From an uncultured Porphyromonadaceae bacterium (lineage in GTDB: Bacteria; Bacteroidota; Bacteroidia; Bacteroidales; Muribaculaceae): 7,945 bases of DNA. The stretch covers positions 1 through 7,945 of the forward strand of contig CAMWHX010000041.1 in NCBI GenBank assembly GCA_947174155.1, in the 5' to 3' direction. Of the stretch, positions 1-6,361 are shown piece after piece (the stretch's first letter is position 1; each line of letters opens with the position of its first letter). The translations under genes and the position numbers were made by a program. The notes below the pieces were generated by a model. That model saw nothing but the letters and a program-made list of their open reading frames with translations. It ran no database searches and had not been told where the DNA came from.

Positions 1-2
1 TC

Positions 3-114
3 CCTCCACCCACTCCCAGCACTTATTACCCTGAACATCAGCGTAGAGCGGGCCAGGGCCCGCTCCTCCATGGCGCAGGCGCAACCGGGCGTCACTCCTC
101 CACAACTCCCAGCA
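3..114. repeat. Imperfect direct repeat, two copies 93 bp apart
   Basis: CCTCCACCCACTCCCAGCA at 3-21 recurs as CCTCCACAACTCCCAGCA at 97-114. The two copies differ by one substitution and one inserted base. On the minus strand both begin TGCTGGGAG, and their starts are 93 bp (31 codons) apart, so in one frame both read Cys-Trp-Glu. Only two copies are visible and a third could lie beyond the left edge. The role is unknown; it may be a remnant of a repeat-containing gene or coincidence in a short spacer. Confidence 0.5.
46..65. repeat. Perfect 9-bp inverted repeat, 2-nt spacer
   Basis: GAGCGGGCC at 46-54 is the exact reverse complement of GGCCCGCTC at 57-65, with AG between. As RNA this would need a larger loop, about four bases, and would leave a very GC-rich stem. 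No T-tract follows on either strand, so it is not a canonical intrinsic terminator. It lies between the two copies of the direct repeat. It could equally be a short palindrome in an unrecognised coding frame. Confidence 0.45.
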
Positions 115-127
115 ATGTAGAGAGGTT

Positions 128-160
128 CGTATCGTCGGCAGCAAAGCTGCTGACGATACG
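128..160 (-). terminator. Strong hairpin after the dehydrogenase gene; probable terminator
   Basis: The arms at 128-142 (CGTATCGTCGGCAGC) and 146-160 (GCTGCTGACGATACG) pair over 15 positions around a 3-nt loop. As plus-strand RNA the stem is complete with one G-U wobble. As minus-strand RNA the same position is an A-C mismatch. It begins 14 nt beyond the stop codon of the short-chain dehydrogenase, where the end of the minus-strand gene row would be expected. No U-tract follows on the minus strand (the next bases are AACCTCTC), so it may act as a bidirectional or Rho-assisted terminator, or protect the mRNA 3' end. The better pairing in plus-strand RNA would also fit a convergent gene ending at its left. 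Confidence 0.5.
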
Positions 161-174
161 GGTATTAGGGTCGG

Positions 175-921
175 TTACTTGCGGCGGATGATGCTGCCGG
201 AGGCCTGGTGGGTGGCCAGGATCAGCATCTCGGCGATCTGGACGTGGGCCGGGGCCTGCGCGGCGTAGAGGGCCGCATCGGCGATATCGGCTGCCGTCAG
301 GGGCACTATACCCTTGTAGACATCGGCTGCCCGCTGATTGTCACCGTGGAAACGCACACGGCTGAAATTGGTCTCCACCAATCCCGGTTTCAGAAGCGTC
401 ACCCGTATCGGGGTGTCAGCCACATCTATGCGCAGACCGTCGGTCAGGGTCTTGACAGCCGCCTTGGTGGCGCAGTAGACCGCTCCGTTGGCATAGGCGG
501 CATCCCCGGCCACACTGCCGATGTTGATGACGTGTCCGCGCCCGCGCTTCACCATCTCGGGCACCACGAGGCGCGTCATGCAGAGCAACCCCTTGATGTT
601 GGTGTCGATCATACCGTCCCAGTCGGCCCAATCTCCCTCAAACTCAGGTTCGAGTCCGAGGGCAAGCCCGGCATTGTTGACCAGCACGTCTATCTCACGC
701 CAGCCGTCGGGGAGAGACTCCAGGGCGGCGGCACACGCCTCGCGGTCACGCACGTCGAAACAGAGCGCCAGAGCGCGTCCCTGGCCGGCGGCTACAAGTT
801 CGTTGAGACGGGCGCCTGACCGTCCGGTCACTATCACGCGGCATCCCGCGCCCATGAAGGCCAGAGCGCAGGCCTCGCCGATACCGCTCGTAGCTCCTGT
901 CACAAGTACTGTCTTATTCAT
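175..921 (-). CDS. Short-chain dehydrogenase/reductase, YdfG-like
   Basis: A 248-residue classical SDR oxidoreductase with a Rossmann fold throughout. The cofactor loop TGATSGIG is at residues 8-15, the structural motif NNAG at 82-85, the active-site Asn at 108 (DTNIKG), and the catalytic Ser136, Tyr149 and Lys153 (YCATK). An Arg at 34 after the second strand (VTGR) favours NADP(H). The length and the motif spacing match the YdfG class (3-hydroxy acid / serine / malonic semialdehyde dehydrogenases), which reduce or oxidise small hydroxy acids in the cytosol. The exact substrate cannot be read from the sequence, so no symbol is given. The ATG at 921 puts the cofactor loop at its usual distance from the N-terminus. 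It lies 27 nt downstream of the U32 gene, probably co-transcribed, and is the last gene before the hairpin. Confidence 0.9.
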   Translation of the reverse strand: MNKTVLVTGATSGIGEACALAFMGAGCRVIVTGRSGARLNELVAAGQGRALALCFDVRDREACAAALESLPDGWREIDVLVNNAGLALGLEPEFEGDWADWDGMIDTNIKGLLCMTRLVVPEMVKRGRGHVINIGSVAGDAAYANGAVYCATKAAVKTLTDGLRIDVADTPIRVTLLKPGLVETNFSRVRFHGDNQRAADVYKGIVPLTAADIADAALYAAQAPAHVQIAEMLILATHQASGSIIRRK

Positions 922-948
922 GTATGTCAGATTTTTAGATCACATATA

Positions 949-2196
949 TCAGGATTTGGTCTTGTCTCTCCACAGATAGAGCCGATCGCTCAGCCGTACC
1001 TTCTCCGGCACGGCTACCGAAAAGAGATCCCCTTTGCGCACCACGTCGACCGGGCCGCTGTCGAGACGCATTTCACCGGCCGTGAAGATGACGGCTCCGG
1101 TGGTGGGACCTGTGATCACAAGCTCATCTCCCGTCCGGATCTCTCCACTCTCCATCTTGAATTCCGCCACTCCTAATTTGGAGAAATAGCGCGTAGCCTT
1201 GGCCACGTATTCCTTGACACGCGTCGCCGAAGAGCCATATTTCGAACTCCATTCCCCGAGACGCTGACCGAGATAGTACCCGTCCCAGAAACCGCGGTTG
1301 AAGACCTTGCCGAGACGGGCGTTCCACTCCGCGAGACACTCCTCGCTCCAGGTGCCGTCACAGATCGCCTGCAGGGCTTCGGAATAGCACTGCACCGTCT
1401 CCCGCACATATTCCGGACCGCGTGCGCGTCCCTCTATCTTGAAGACACGAACTCCGGCCTCAACCATACGGTCCAGGAAGTCAAGACTCTTCAGGTCCTT
1501 GGGCGACATGATATACTGATTTTCGATGTCGAGCTGATCCCCCGTCTCGCGGTCAGTGACGGTATAGGAGCGGCGGCATATCTGGTTGCAAGCACCGCGG
1601 TTGGCGCTGGAGTTCATCTGATGCAGGCTCAGGTAGCACTTCCCGCTGACGGCCATACAGAGAGCGCCGTGACAGAACATCTCCAGACGGACACGCTCAC
1701 CTAAGGGACCGCGTATGTCATCGCGCTCGATAGCGTCATAGATGGCGCGCACCTGCTCCAGATTCAGCTCTCGGGCCAGCACCATGACATCGGCCCATTG
1801 CGCATAGAAACGCACGGCCTCGACGTTGGTGATATTGACCTGCGTGGAGATATGCACCTCCTGTCCGATGGAGCGCGCATAGAGTATAGCGGCTATATCG
1901 GAGGCTATGATAGCCGATATCCCCGCCTCGTGAGCGCGGTCTATGATACGGTGCATCAGATCCATGTCTCCGTCATAGATGACGGTGTTGACGGTCAGAT
2001 AGGTCTTCACACCGCGGGCACTGCATGTGGCAGCGATCTCCGCCATGTCTTCAGCGGTGAAGTTAGCGCTTGAGCGTGACCGCATGTTGAGTCCCTCGAT
2101 ACCGAAATAGACGGCATCAGCCCCTCCGGCTATCGCCGCGGCCAGGGACTCCCGACTCCCGACGGGAGCCATTATCTCAAAGTCTGATCTTTGCAT
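949..2196 (-). CDS. U32 family RNA hydroxylase (TrhP/RlhA-like)
   Basis: A 415-residue protein of the former peptidase U32 family. Its members are now known mainly as prephenate-dependent hydroxylases: TrhP (YegQ) makes 5-hydroxyuridine at tRNA position 34 and RlhA makes 5-hydroxycytidine in 23S rRNA. The family signature is present at residues 172-190 (EMFCHGALCMAVSGKCYLS), followed by RGACNQICRRSY. Cys180, Cys187, Cys203 and Cys207 are the likely conserved cysteines, which in relatives such as UbiU/UbiV bind an iron-sulfur cluster. The N-terminal APVGSRESLAAAIAGGADAVYFG (residues 10-32) begins the barrel domain, and residues from about 330 form the C-terminal beta-rich domain. It is shorter than E. 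coli TrhP (about 450) and much shorter than RlhA. Absence of UbiU/UbiV function is expected because the neighbouring MenG points to menaquinone. A tRNA-modifying role is favoured but not proven. Confidence 0.88.
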   Translation of the reverse strand: MQRSDFEIMAPVGSRESLAAAIAGGADAVYFGIEGLNMRSRSSANFTAEDMAEIAATCSARGVKTYLTVNTVIYDGDMDLMHRIIDRAHEAGISAIIASDIAAILYARSIGQEVHISTQVNITNVEAVRFYAQWADVMVLARELNLEQVRAIYDAIERDDIRGPLGERVRLEMFCHGALCMAVSGKCYLSLHQMNSSANRGACNQICRRSYTVTDRETGDQLDIENQYIMSPKDLKSLDFLDRMVEAGVRVFKIEGRARGPEYVRETVQCYSEALQAICDGTWSEECLAEWNARLGKVFNRGFWDGYYLGQRLGEWSSKYGSSATRVKEYVAKATRYFSKLGVAEFKMESGEIRTGDELVITGPTTGAVIFTAGEMRLDSGPVDVVRKGDLFSVAVPEKVRLSDRLYLWRDKTKS

Positions 2197-2226
2197 ATGA
2201 TATTTGTGAATTCCGGGCTCTCTATC

Positions 2227-3024
2227 TCAGGGCTTGCGTCCGGTATACACGCATACCGAACCGAGTGTCAGCGAGGTCCAGCGGCAGGCACGCAGGCCGG
2301 CACACCCCATCATCGCCGTGAGGTCATCACGCTGCGGAGCGGCGGCGATACTCTCCGGCAGATAGGTGTAGGCGCGGCTGTCGCCCGAGACGAGGCGCCC
2401 GACAGCGGGTATCACCCCGCGGGTGTAGATCTTATAGCCGAGCAGAAGCAGAGGATTACGCGGACATGCAAGCTCGATTATACACACCACTCCCCCGCGT
2501 CTCGTGACACGTGTCATCTCCTCCAGACCGCGCTCCAGTCGCTGGAAATTACGCACTCCGTAGGCCACGGTCACCAGATCGAAGCTGTCGTCTTCGAAAG
2601 GGAGTGCCAGGCAGTCACCCTGCATCAGGGTCAGGCGCGAGGCGTCTGCCGCGGGAATATCCTTCTGTCTCCTGCGCCCCACTTCGAGCATACCGTCGGA
2701 GAGGTCTATACCGGTGACGTGAGCCCGGGGCCAGAGTTCAAGCATACGGAAAGCCACATCCCCGGTCCCGGTAGCCACATCGAGTACCCTCAACGGTCTC
2801 GACGTCCCCGGAGGCACACCTAACTCCTCCGCTGCCAGACTCAGGGCGCGCTCCCGCCAGCGACGGTGCTGGCCGAGACTCATGGCGGCGTTCATGAAGT
2901 CATAGGCCGGAGCTATGGAGTCAAACATCTCCTCGACCTGCTCCCCCTTGGCCCGCGTGTCATCGTAGGGGTTGACACGCTCGGCACCCCACTTCTCCAC
3001 CGGCTCGGTATCCCTGATCTCCAT
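2227..3024 (-). CDS. menG: Demethylmenaquinone methyltransferase (MenG/UbiE family)
   Basis: A 265-residue SAM-dependent class I methyltransferase that performs the last step of menaquinone synthesis, methylating demethylmenaquinone at the membrane surface. The diagnostic segments are in order: VEEMFDSIAPAYDFMN (30-45), the SAM-binding LDVATGTGD (81-89), GIDLSDGML (105-113), GDCLALPFEDDSFD (136-149), GVRNF (156-160), and YTYLPESI (219-226), all hallmarks of the UbiE/MenG family. In Bacteroidales the quinone is menaquinone, so MenG is a better name than UbiE. Family members average about 240-250 residues; the extra length is mainly N-terminal (residues 1-20). The ATG at 3024 lies 3 nt after the GNAT stop, so translational coupling is likely. 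The U32 gene follows after 30 nt. Confidence 0.94.
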   Translation of the reverse strand: MEIRDTEPVEKWGAERVNPYDDTRAKGEQVEEMFDSIAPAYDFMNAAMSLGQHRRWRERALSLAAEELGVPPGTSRPLRVLDVATGTGDVAFRMLELWPRAHVTGIDLSDGMLEVGRRRQKDIPAADASRLTLMQGDCLALPFEDDSFDLVTVAYGVRNFQRLERGLEEMTRVTRRGGVVCIIELACPRNPLLLLGYKIYTRGVIPAVGRLVSGDSRAYTYLPESIAAAPQRDDLTAMMGCAGLRACRWTSLTLGSVCVYTGRKP

Positions 3025-3027
3025 GGT

Positions 3028-4155
3028 TCAGAGATTCTTGAAGTAGCTGCGACGACGACGGTGCTGCCGGTTTTCGAAATACTCCCACTGCCCCTGCACC
3101 TTCCCGTTGGTCTCCAGTTCGGGATTTGACTCCGCATAGCGGAACCCGTACTTGATATACTGTGGTATCAGGTCCTGGAAGAGGAGGGCGTTGACACCCT
3201 TGTTCTGATAGTCGGGATGCACGGCCACGAGCAGCAGGTCGACACGGTCATTCTTCCCCTTGAGACCTCTCAGAAGATGCCACCAGCCGAAGGGCCACAT
3301 CTTACCCTGCGACTTCTGCAGGGCGCGACTCATCGAGGGCATCGAGATACCGACGGCCACGAGCTTGTCATCCTTATCCACCACCAGCGACACCAGATCG
3401 AGGTTGAGGAGATTGAGATAGACATCTATATAATGGTCTATCTGGCGATCGGTCAGCGGGGAGTATTCGTAGAGGGAATCGTAGGCCTCATTGATGAGAT
3501 GGAAAAGCTGCCGTCCGTACTCCTCCTTGATCTTCTTGCGACTGGTGTATTTGAGCACACGCAGTCCCGACTTCTTCTTGACAATCTCGGCGATACGGTT
3601 ATACTTGTCGGGAATCCCGTCAGGCACAGTCATCACAAACTCCACCCAGTCCGCTTGCTTGGCATACCCGTGTCGCTCCATATGCGCAGGGTAGTAGGGG
3701 TAGTTGTAGATGGTAGCCATGGTCGAGAGTTCATCATATCCCTCGACGAGCATCCCCTCGTGGTCCAGGTCGGTAAAGCCCAATGGACCGATGACACGCG
3801 TCATCCCCTTACTTCTCGCCCAGTCCTCGACCGCTCTCAGCAGGGCGCCGCTGACCTCGGGGTCGTCGACGAAGTCGATGAAGCCGAAGCGGGCATCGGC
3901 GTTTCCGGAGCGCTCGTTGACCTGACGGTTGATGATACCCGCTATTCGTCCGACAGGCTTCCCGTCGCGGTAGGCCATGAAGCACTGCGCATCGCAGAAA
4001 TCGAAGGCGGGATTGCTCTTGGGATCGAGTGTGTCCACATCGTCGCTTATCAGCGGCGGCACGAAACAGGGATTGTCCTTATACATGTCGATCTGAAACT
4101 GCGTGAACTTACGCAGCTCCTTGCGGGTTGGGGGTACGGCCTTTATTTCTATCAT
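3028..4155 (-). CDS. GNAT superfamily N-acetyltransferase-like protein
   Basis: A 375-residue soluble protein related to large two-lobed GNAT proteins that I recall as common in Bacteroidetes and alphaproteobacteria, where they are often annotated only as hypothetical. The N-terminal half carries NPCFVPPL (28-35), YRDGKPVGRIAGIIN (62-76), FGFIDFVDD (90-98) and GPLGFTDLDHEGMLVEGYDE (123-142). The C-terminal half has the acetyl-CoA binding motif VHPDYQNKGVNALL (312-325), corresponding to the Q/R-x-x-G-x-G/A loop of GNAT enzymes with Asn-Lys-Gly and Val-Asn. A tryptophan-rich patch (MWPFGWWHLL, 286-295) and a basic tail (HRRRRSYFKN) may contact a membrane or nucleic acid. The substrate is unknown. 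It starts 7 nt after the pseudokinase stop and ends 3 nt before menG, so the three genes are almost certainly one transcript. A weak Shine-Dalgarno-like AAGG lies shortly upstream of the start. Confidence 0.8.
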   Translation of the reverse strand: MIEIKAVPPTRKELRKFTQFQIDMYKDNPCFVPPLISDDVDTLDPKSNPAFDFCDAQCFMAYRDGKPVGRIAGIINRQVNERSGNADARFGFIDFVDDPEVSGALLRAVEDWARSKGMTRVIGPLGFTDLDHEGMLVEGYDELSTMATIYNYPYYPAHMERHGYAKQADWVEFVMTVPDGIPDKYNRIAEIVKKKSGLRVLKYTSRKKIKEEYGRQLFHLINEAYDSLYEYSPLTDRQIDHYIDVYLNLLNLDLVSLVVDKDDKLVAVGISMPSMSRALQKSQGKMWPFGWWHLLRGLKGKNDRVDLLLVAVHPDYQNKGVNALLFQDLIPQYIKYGFRYAESNPELETNGKVQGQWEYFENRQHRRRRSYFKNL

Positions 4156-4162
4156 CTTAACC

Positions 4163-4927
4163 TTATTTCAATTCAAGCAGCAGGAGAAGCACGAGCATGA
4201 AGCTGATGAAGAGGAAGAGCACCACCAGCAGTGTGTTGGGGGAGCGGCGGTTGAGCCCCATCATCAAGTCGGGCACACCGTTGTAGGGGCCCTCGGGATC
4301 AGCGGCCTTACGGGCTACCGAGCGCAGACGCGGGAGCCTCTCGGGGAGATGGTCAAGCACCTCCTCAAGCACCTTGCCGTAGGCTATGATATCATCCTTG
4401 GTGTCCTGGCGCGAGAGGCTCGAAGTCTGGTCGTAACCGACATTGATGAGCTTCAGATTCTCGTTATACTCGGTGAAGATGATGTTGTCGGGAGTGATGG
4501 GGTGATGCACCACATGGTTCTCCTGAATATACTCCATCGCGGCCGGGAGCTGAGTGCGCAGGCGCTGTATGATACGCGGTGTCAGGCGCTTCTCGTCGAT
4601 GAGGCGACGCAGCGAGTAGCCGTAGACGTCATCGGTGATGATAGCCAGGCCGACACCGGGCACCTGCTCGAGGTCATTGACCATCACAATGTTGGGATGC
4701 GAGAGGTTGTAGCGGGTGTCAAACTCGCGCTCCAGCATCTGGCGGTAGCGGGGATTGTCGGCAAACTCCTTCTTTAGCGACTTGAGCATGACCCACTTGC
4801 CGTGCTTGCGCACGGTGTAGACGTCATAAAACTCCTCGCCCCACTCGGGGAGCAGCGTGAGGTCACTCCACTTTCCCGACGGGTCGTCTATAGGTATCTT
4901 CTTCTCTTCTTTGCTGATATAGCTCAT
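4163..4927 (-). CDS. Tail-anchored serine/threonine pseudokinase
   Basis: A 254-residue protein with an abbreviated eukaryote-like protein kinase fold and one C-terminal membrane segment. Kinase landmarks are recognisable: a beta-3 lysine in VMLKSL (Lys49), an alpha-C Glu near 66-68, HPNIV (77-81), the hinge-like AIITDDVYGYSLRRLI (95-110), and a catalytic-loop equivalent HHPITPDN (141-148). The HRD aspartate is Pro143 and the DFG motif reads NVG (162-164), so both key aspartates are missing. The glycine-rich loop is also absent (LPEWGEEFYDVYTV). It should therefore lack normal phosphotransfer and act as a binding or scaffold protein, unless it works by an atypical mechanism. Residues 232-251 are almost purely Leu/Val/Phe/Ile with three residues after them, a tail-anchor leaving the kinase domain in the cytosol. 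It lies 48 nt after serS and 7 nt before the GNAT gene. Confidence 0.8.
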   Translation of the reverse strand: MSYISKEEKKIPIDDPSGKWSDLTLLPEWGEEFYDVYTVRKHGKWVMLKSLKKEFADNPRYRQMLEREFDTRYNLSHPNIVMVNDLEQVPGVGLAIITDDVYGYSLRRLIDEKRLTPRIIQRLRTQLPAAMEYIQENHVVHHPITPDNIIFTEYNENLKLINVGYDQTSSLSRQDTKDDIIAYGKVLEEVLDHLPERLPRLRSVARKAADPEGPYNGVPDLMMGLNRRSPNTLLVVLFLFISFMLVLLLLLELK

Positions 4928-4975
4928 ATGATGGCGGCTTTAAGGGAGAGGGATTTCACACGGACGAGGCTCCTC

Positions 4976-6247
4976 TCAGTTGATTATGTCAAATCCCGTA
5001 TACTTACGCAGGCACTCTGGCACCACGATACCCTCGGGGGTCTGGTTATTCTCAAGCAATGCGGCCACGATGCGCGGCAGGGCCAGAGCCGAGCCGTTGA
5101 GGGTGTGGCAGAGATGTATCTTCTTGTCGGTGTCGCGGTAGCGGCACTTCAGACGGTTGGCCTGGTAGGTCTCGAAGTTGCTCACCGACGACACCTCCAG
5201 CCAGCGCTCCTGGGCGGCGCTCCAGACCTCGAAGTCGAAGGTGATGGCCGATGTAAACGACATGTCGCCGCCACACAGACGAAGTATGTGCCAGGGAAGA
5301 CCGAGCTTCTCGAGGAGCGACTGCACATGGTCCTTCATCTCCTCCAGAGCGGCATAGGAGTCTTCCGGCTTCTCGATACGCACGATCTCAACCTTGTCAA
5401 ACTGGTGCAGGCGGTTCAGACCGCGCACATCCTTACCGTAGCTGCCCGCCTCACGGCGCCAGCAGGGGGAGTAGGCACAGTTCTTCTTGGGGAGGTCGGC
5501 GACGGGTATGATCTCGTCGCGATACATATTGGTCACCGGCACCTCGGCTGTCGGGATGAGATAGAGGTTGTCGAGGGTGACATGATACATCTGACCCTCC
5601 TTGTCGGGGAGCTGGCCGGTGCCGTAGCCGGAGGCCTCATTGACCACGAAGGGGGGCTCGACCTCGGTATAGCCGGCAGCTGAGGCCTCGTCGAGGAAGA
5701 ACTGTATCAGCGCGCGTTGCAGACGGGCCCCCTTGCCGATATAGAAGGGGAAACCGGCACCGGTCACCTTGACGCCGGTCTCGAAGTCGATAAGGTTATA
5801 CTTCTTGGCCAGCTCCCAATGAGGGAGGGCATCAGGACCGAGGTCCGGCATCTTGCCGCCGGTCTTCTCCACAACATTGTCTTCCGCAGTCAGGCCGTGA
5901 GGCACGGCGTCACAGGGGAGGTTTGGCACGGTCAGCAGCAGTTCAAGCTGCTTCTTCTCGCAGTCAGCCAGGCGGTCCTGCAGACCGGAGCTCTCACCCT
6001 TGATACGGGCCACCTCGGCCTTCACCTCCTCAGCCTCATCGCGCTTACCCTGCTTCATCAGGGCACCGATCGAGGCGGCAAGTTTCTTTAGCTGCGAGGC
6101 GTCGGCCTCGGTGCGCTGCTGGAGACGTCGGCGCTCGGCGTCGATTTCAAGGATTTCGGCGATGACGCCGCGGCCGTCGAAACCTTTGACGGCAAGACGC
6201 TCGATCACGTGCTCGGGATCGGCCTTTATGGTTTGCAGGGTTAGCAT
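4976..6247 (-). CDS. serS: Seryl-tRNA synthetase
   Basis: A 423-residue class II aminoacyl-tRNA synthetase charging tRNA-Ser (and tRNA-Sec where present) in the cytosol. Residues about 30-105 form the charged N-terminal antiparallel coiled coil that grips the long variable arm of tRNA-Ser. The catalytic domain carries LIPTAEVPVT (230-239), motif 2 WRREAGSYGKDVRG with HQFDKVE (263-287), and motif 3 TLNGSALALPRIVAALLENNQ-type sequence (382-402) containing the conserved Arg392. The length is normal for the family. The ATG at 6247 gives the expected MLTLQTIKADP-type N-terminus, and the upstream bases are A-rich with no Shine-Dalgarno, as is common in Bacteroidetes. It is preceded by yqeY at 99 bp and followed by the pseudokinase at 48 bp. 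No clear promoter was found in front of it, so it may share the yqeY transcript. Confidence 0.97.
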   Translation of the reverse strand: MLTLQTIKADPEHVIERLAVKGFDGRGVIAEILEIDAERRRLQQRTEADASQLKKLAASIGALMKQGKRDEAEEVKAEVARIKGESSGLQDRLADCEKKQLELLLTVPNLPCDAVPHGLTAEDNVVEKTGGKMPDLGPDALPHWELAKKYNLIDFETGVKVTGAGFPFYIGKGARLQRALIQFFLDEASAAGYTEVEPPFVVNEASGYGTGQLPDKEGQMYHVTLDNLYLIPTAEVPVTNMYRDEIIPVADLPKKNCAYSPCWRREAGSYGKDVRGLNRLHQFDKVEIVRIEKPEDSYAALEEMKDHVQSLLEKLGLPWHILRLCGGDMSFTSAITFDFEVWSAAQERWLEVSSVSNFETYQANRLKCRYRDTDKKIHLCHTLNGSALALPRIVAALLENNQTPEGIVVPECLRKYTGFDIIN

Positions 6248-6291
6248 ATATGATCAGTTGTTTTTGCTGTATTTGGGAGACGGGTCTTTCG

Positions 6292-6316
6292 GATATACCC
6301 TCTGTCGGGGTGTATC
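6292..6316 (+). repeat. Hairpin in the yqeY-serS gap, T-tract on plus strand
   Basis: GATATACCC (6292-6300) and GGGTGTATC (6308-6316) form a 9-bp stem around a 7-nt loop. In plus-strand RNA all nine positions pair, with one U-G wobble, and GTTTTTATG follows, which resembles an intrinsic terminator pointing along the plus strand. In minus-strand RNA the same stem has one C-A mismatch and CGAAAG follows, so it is not a good terminator for yqeY. It may stop antisense transcription coming up through serS, or form a structure in the serS leader. Both roles are inference. Confidence 0.4.
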
Positions 6317-6331
6317 GTTTTTATGCCCGGT

Positions 6332-6361
6332 TTACTGATTCCGGAGTTACTGATTGAGGAG
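6332..6361. repeat. 15-bp tandem duplication spanning the yqeY stop codon
   Basis: TTACTGATTCCGGAG (6332-6346) is followed directly by TTACTGATTGAGGAG (6347-6361), identical at 13 of 15 positions. On the minus strand the first unit met encodes Leu-Leu-Asn-Gln-stop, the end of YqeY, and the second reads Leu-Arg-Asn-Gln-stop in the same frame. The gene therefore has a second, back-up stop codon 15 nt downstream that is a duplicate of the first. It looks like a recent slippage duplication. Confidence 0.6.

Larger units (their letters stand above)
1..174. other. Non-assigned left-edge region with repeats
   Basis: No gene is recognised here. Three frames are open to the edge. On the plus strand, positions 1-120 are open and end in TAG. 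On the minus strand, the frame that follows the dehydrogenase stop stays open from 174 to 1 and contains CWELWR and, 31 codons later, CWEWVEG. Another minus frame has an ATG at 71-69 starting MEERALARS. GC-rich DNA leaves frames open by chance, so none is called as a gene. The segment also contains an imperfect direct repeat, a perfect 9-bp inverted repeat and a 15-bp hairpin, listed separately. It could be a spacer, the tail of a convergent gene or the beginning of the next minus-strand gene. Confidence 0.5.

Noticed and set aside
1..71. Start of a minus-strand gene at the ATG at 71-69 (MEERALARS)
   Set aside because: Only about 23 codons are visible, two other frames in the same bases are also open, and the product is not recognised.
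1..120. Tail of a convergent plus-strand gene ending with TAG at 118-120
   Set aside because: The frame is open for only 39 codons with a Pro/Ala/Arg-rich product typical of chance open frames in GC-rich DNA; position before the hairpin is suggestive but not enough.
208..819. Open frame on the plus strand (203 codons)
   Set aside because: It is entirely antisense to the short-chain dehydrogenase, which has all its catalytic motifs.
3217..4200. Long open frame on the plus strand (327 codons)
   Set aside because: It lies antisense to the GNAT gene. Its product is rich in His, Val and Leu with no recognisable motif, as expected from a shadow of a GC-rich gene.
4802..5683. Open frame on the plus strand (293 codons)
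   Set aside because: It is antisense to serS and the pseudokinase start, both confident genes, and its translation shows no family features.
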